Positions 4,827 through 5,536 of a DNA stretch of 5,536 nt are shown here, in pieces. A program made the position numbers and the translations under genes. How positions within the stretch are numbered: position 1 is the first letter of the stretch; the number at the start of each line of letters is the position of its first letter. Source of the stretch: an uncultured Oscillibacter sp. Lineage in GTDB: Bacteria > Bacillota > Clostridia > Oscillospirales > Oscillospiraceae. Below the pieces are notes generated by a model. It was not told the origin of the DNA and ran no database searches. It was given only the letters and a program-made list of their open reading frames with translations. Location: positions 3,840 to 9,375 of the forward strand of contig CAJUQM010000068.1 in assembly GCA_910588005.1 (NCBI GenBank), given 5' to 3'.

Positions 4827-5536
4827 TTGAAAACAGGACTTGTCACCTTTTATCACATTCACCATTACGGAGCACTGCTCCAGGCGGCGGCCACGCAGCG
4901 GGCGGTGGAGTCCCTGGGCGGAGAATGTGAGATTATAGACTATTACGTCAATCAGAACAACAACCTCTTCCGCCGGCCCAACGGCCTGTCCGCCGCCGCC
5001 GTGGACGCCCACACGGCCCTTCATTACAAGCCTCTTAAGGCCCGTTACCAACGGTTTGAAACCTTCTCCCGTCAATGGCTGCGGATCTCCCCCCACCGGT
5101 TTGAAAATCCGGAGGAACTGCGGGCCGCCGAGCTGCCCTATGATCTGATTCTCTCCGGCAGCGACCAAATTTGGAATCCCAAGATCTTTCCCGACGGCCG
5201 GTTTGACCCGGTGTTTTTCGGAGCCTTCTCCGACAGGCGGAGGATCGCCTATGCCCCCTCCTTCGGCATTCCCCAAATCCCCGAGGGTATGGAGGACGAG
5301 CTGCGGGAATATCTGGATCACTTTTCCCATCTCTCTGTTCGGGAGGGACAGGGCAGGGAGATCATCCGCCAGCTCACCGGGCAAAACGTGCCGGTGGTGG
5401 TGGACCCCACACTGCTGCTGACCCGGGAAGATTGGACGCGGATGGCCGCGGAGCGCCGGCACACCGGACAGGGCTATATTCTCTGCTACTGCATCAGCGC
5501 TCCCGGCGCTTTGGAACCCTACATCCGCCGGCTCGC
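4827..5536 (+). CDS. Polysaccharide pyruvyl transferase family protein, 5' part
   Basis: The gene is cut by the right edge after about 236 codons; complete family members are usually about 350-400 residues. Family features in order are KTGLVTFYHIHHYGALLQA (2-20), matching the G-I-x-T-F...NYGA-x-LQ start; GGECEIIDYYV (31-41); YDLILSGSDQIWNP (105-118), the hallmark S-G-S-D-Q-x-W-N; RRIAYAPSFGIP (138-149); a segment near 177-183 reading SHLSVRE; and VVVDPTLLL near 200. The family adds pyruvate ketals to sugars of cell-wall or extracellular polysaccharides, but many clostridial members are uncharacterised. I chose the TTG at 4827 because the protein then begins M-K-T-G-L-V-T-F like its relatives, and AAAGGAAG (4810-4817) lies nine bases upstream. 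An in-frame ATG at 4803 would add eight residues but lacks a clear ribosome binding site. The gap to the deaminase stop is 14 or 38 bases, so one transcript is likely. It may open a surface-polysaccharide cluster beyond the window. Confidence 0.88.
   Translation, partial: MKTGLVTFYHIHHYGALLQAAATQRAVESLGGECEIIDYYVNQNNNLFRRPNGLSAAAVDAHTALHYKPLKARYQRFETFSRQWLRISPHRFENPEELRAAELPYDLILSGSDQIWNPKIFPDGRFDPVFFGAFSDRRRIAYAPSFGIPQIPEGMEDELREYLDHFSHLSVREGQGREIIRQLTGQNVPVVVDPTLLLTREDWTRMAAERRHTGQGYILCYCISAPGALEPYIRRL

Noticed and set aside
4704..5462. A 252-codon open frame on the minus strand
   Set aside because: Antisense to the end of the deaminase and to the pyruvyl transferase gene, whose family motifs are clear on the + strand; GC-rich codon use keeps the opposite frame open.

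Overview
The window looks like a chromosomal segment of a GC-rich, low-oxygen Gram-positive bacterium, most likely a gut Clostridia member of the Oscillospirales type (Flavonifractor/Lawsonibacter/Oscillibacter-like). This placement is inferred from strong AGGAGG-type ribosome binding sites, consensus-like sigma-A promoters, GC-rich third codon positions, and the gene set: DegV, a MarR-MATE pair, XdhC, a ComEB-type dCMP deaminase and a polysaccharide pyruvyl transferase family protein. No marker in the window fixes the genus.

Layout, left to right. A 12-bp GC-rich hairpin (29-55) closes the left edge, probably as a shared terminator between a gene that ends at or before base 20 on the + strand and the converging minus-strand degV-family gene (89-934). 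The degV gene has a near-perfect sigma-A promoter (979-1007, minus). Back to back with it lies a two-gene + strand operon: a MarR-family repressor (1116-1568) whose stop overlaps the start of a MepA-like MATE efflux pump (1565-2941). Between the predicted marR promoter and its ribosome binding site are two small inverted repeats, good candidates for the repressor's own operator. The operon ends in a 15-bp-stem hairpin (3063-3099).

Next is an XdhC/CoxI-family molybdoenzyme maturation factor (3191-4198) with an extended -10 promoter overlapped by a perfect 16-bp palindrome. It stands without any molybdenum hydroxylase gene in view. After an 83-base gap with another extended -10 promoter comes a deoxycytidylate deaminase (4282-4788), followed closely by the first about 236 codons of a polysaccharide pyruvyl transferase family protein (start near 4827, running off the right edge), probably in the same transcript.

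How the genes fit together: only marR-MATE is a clear functional unit (drug or metabolite sensing coupled to efflux, organised like mepR-mepA of Staphylococcus aureus). The others look like separate one- or two-gene units. I found no mobile element, CRISPR array, tRNA, rRNA or phage gene, and no clear evidence of a new system. The points most worth a second look are the palindromes at the marR and xdhC promoters, the orphan xdhC, and what follows the truncated pyruvyl transferase gene.
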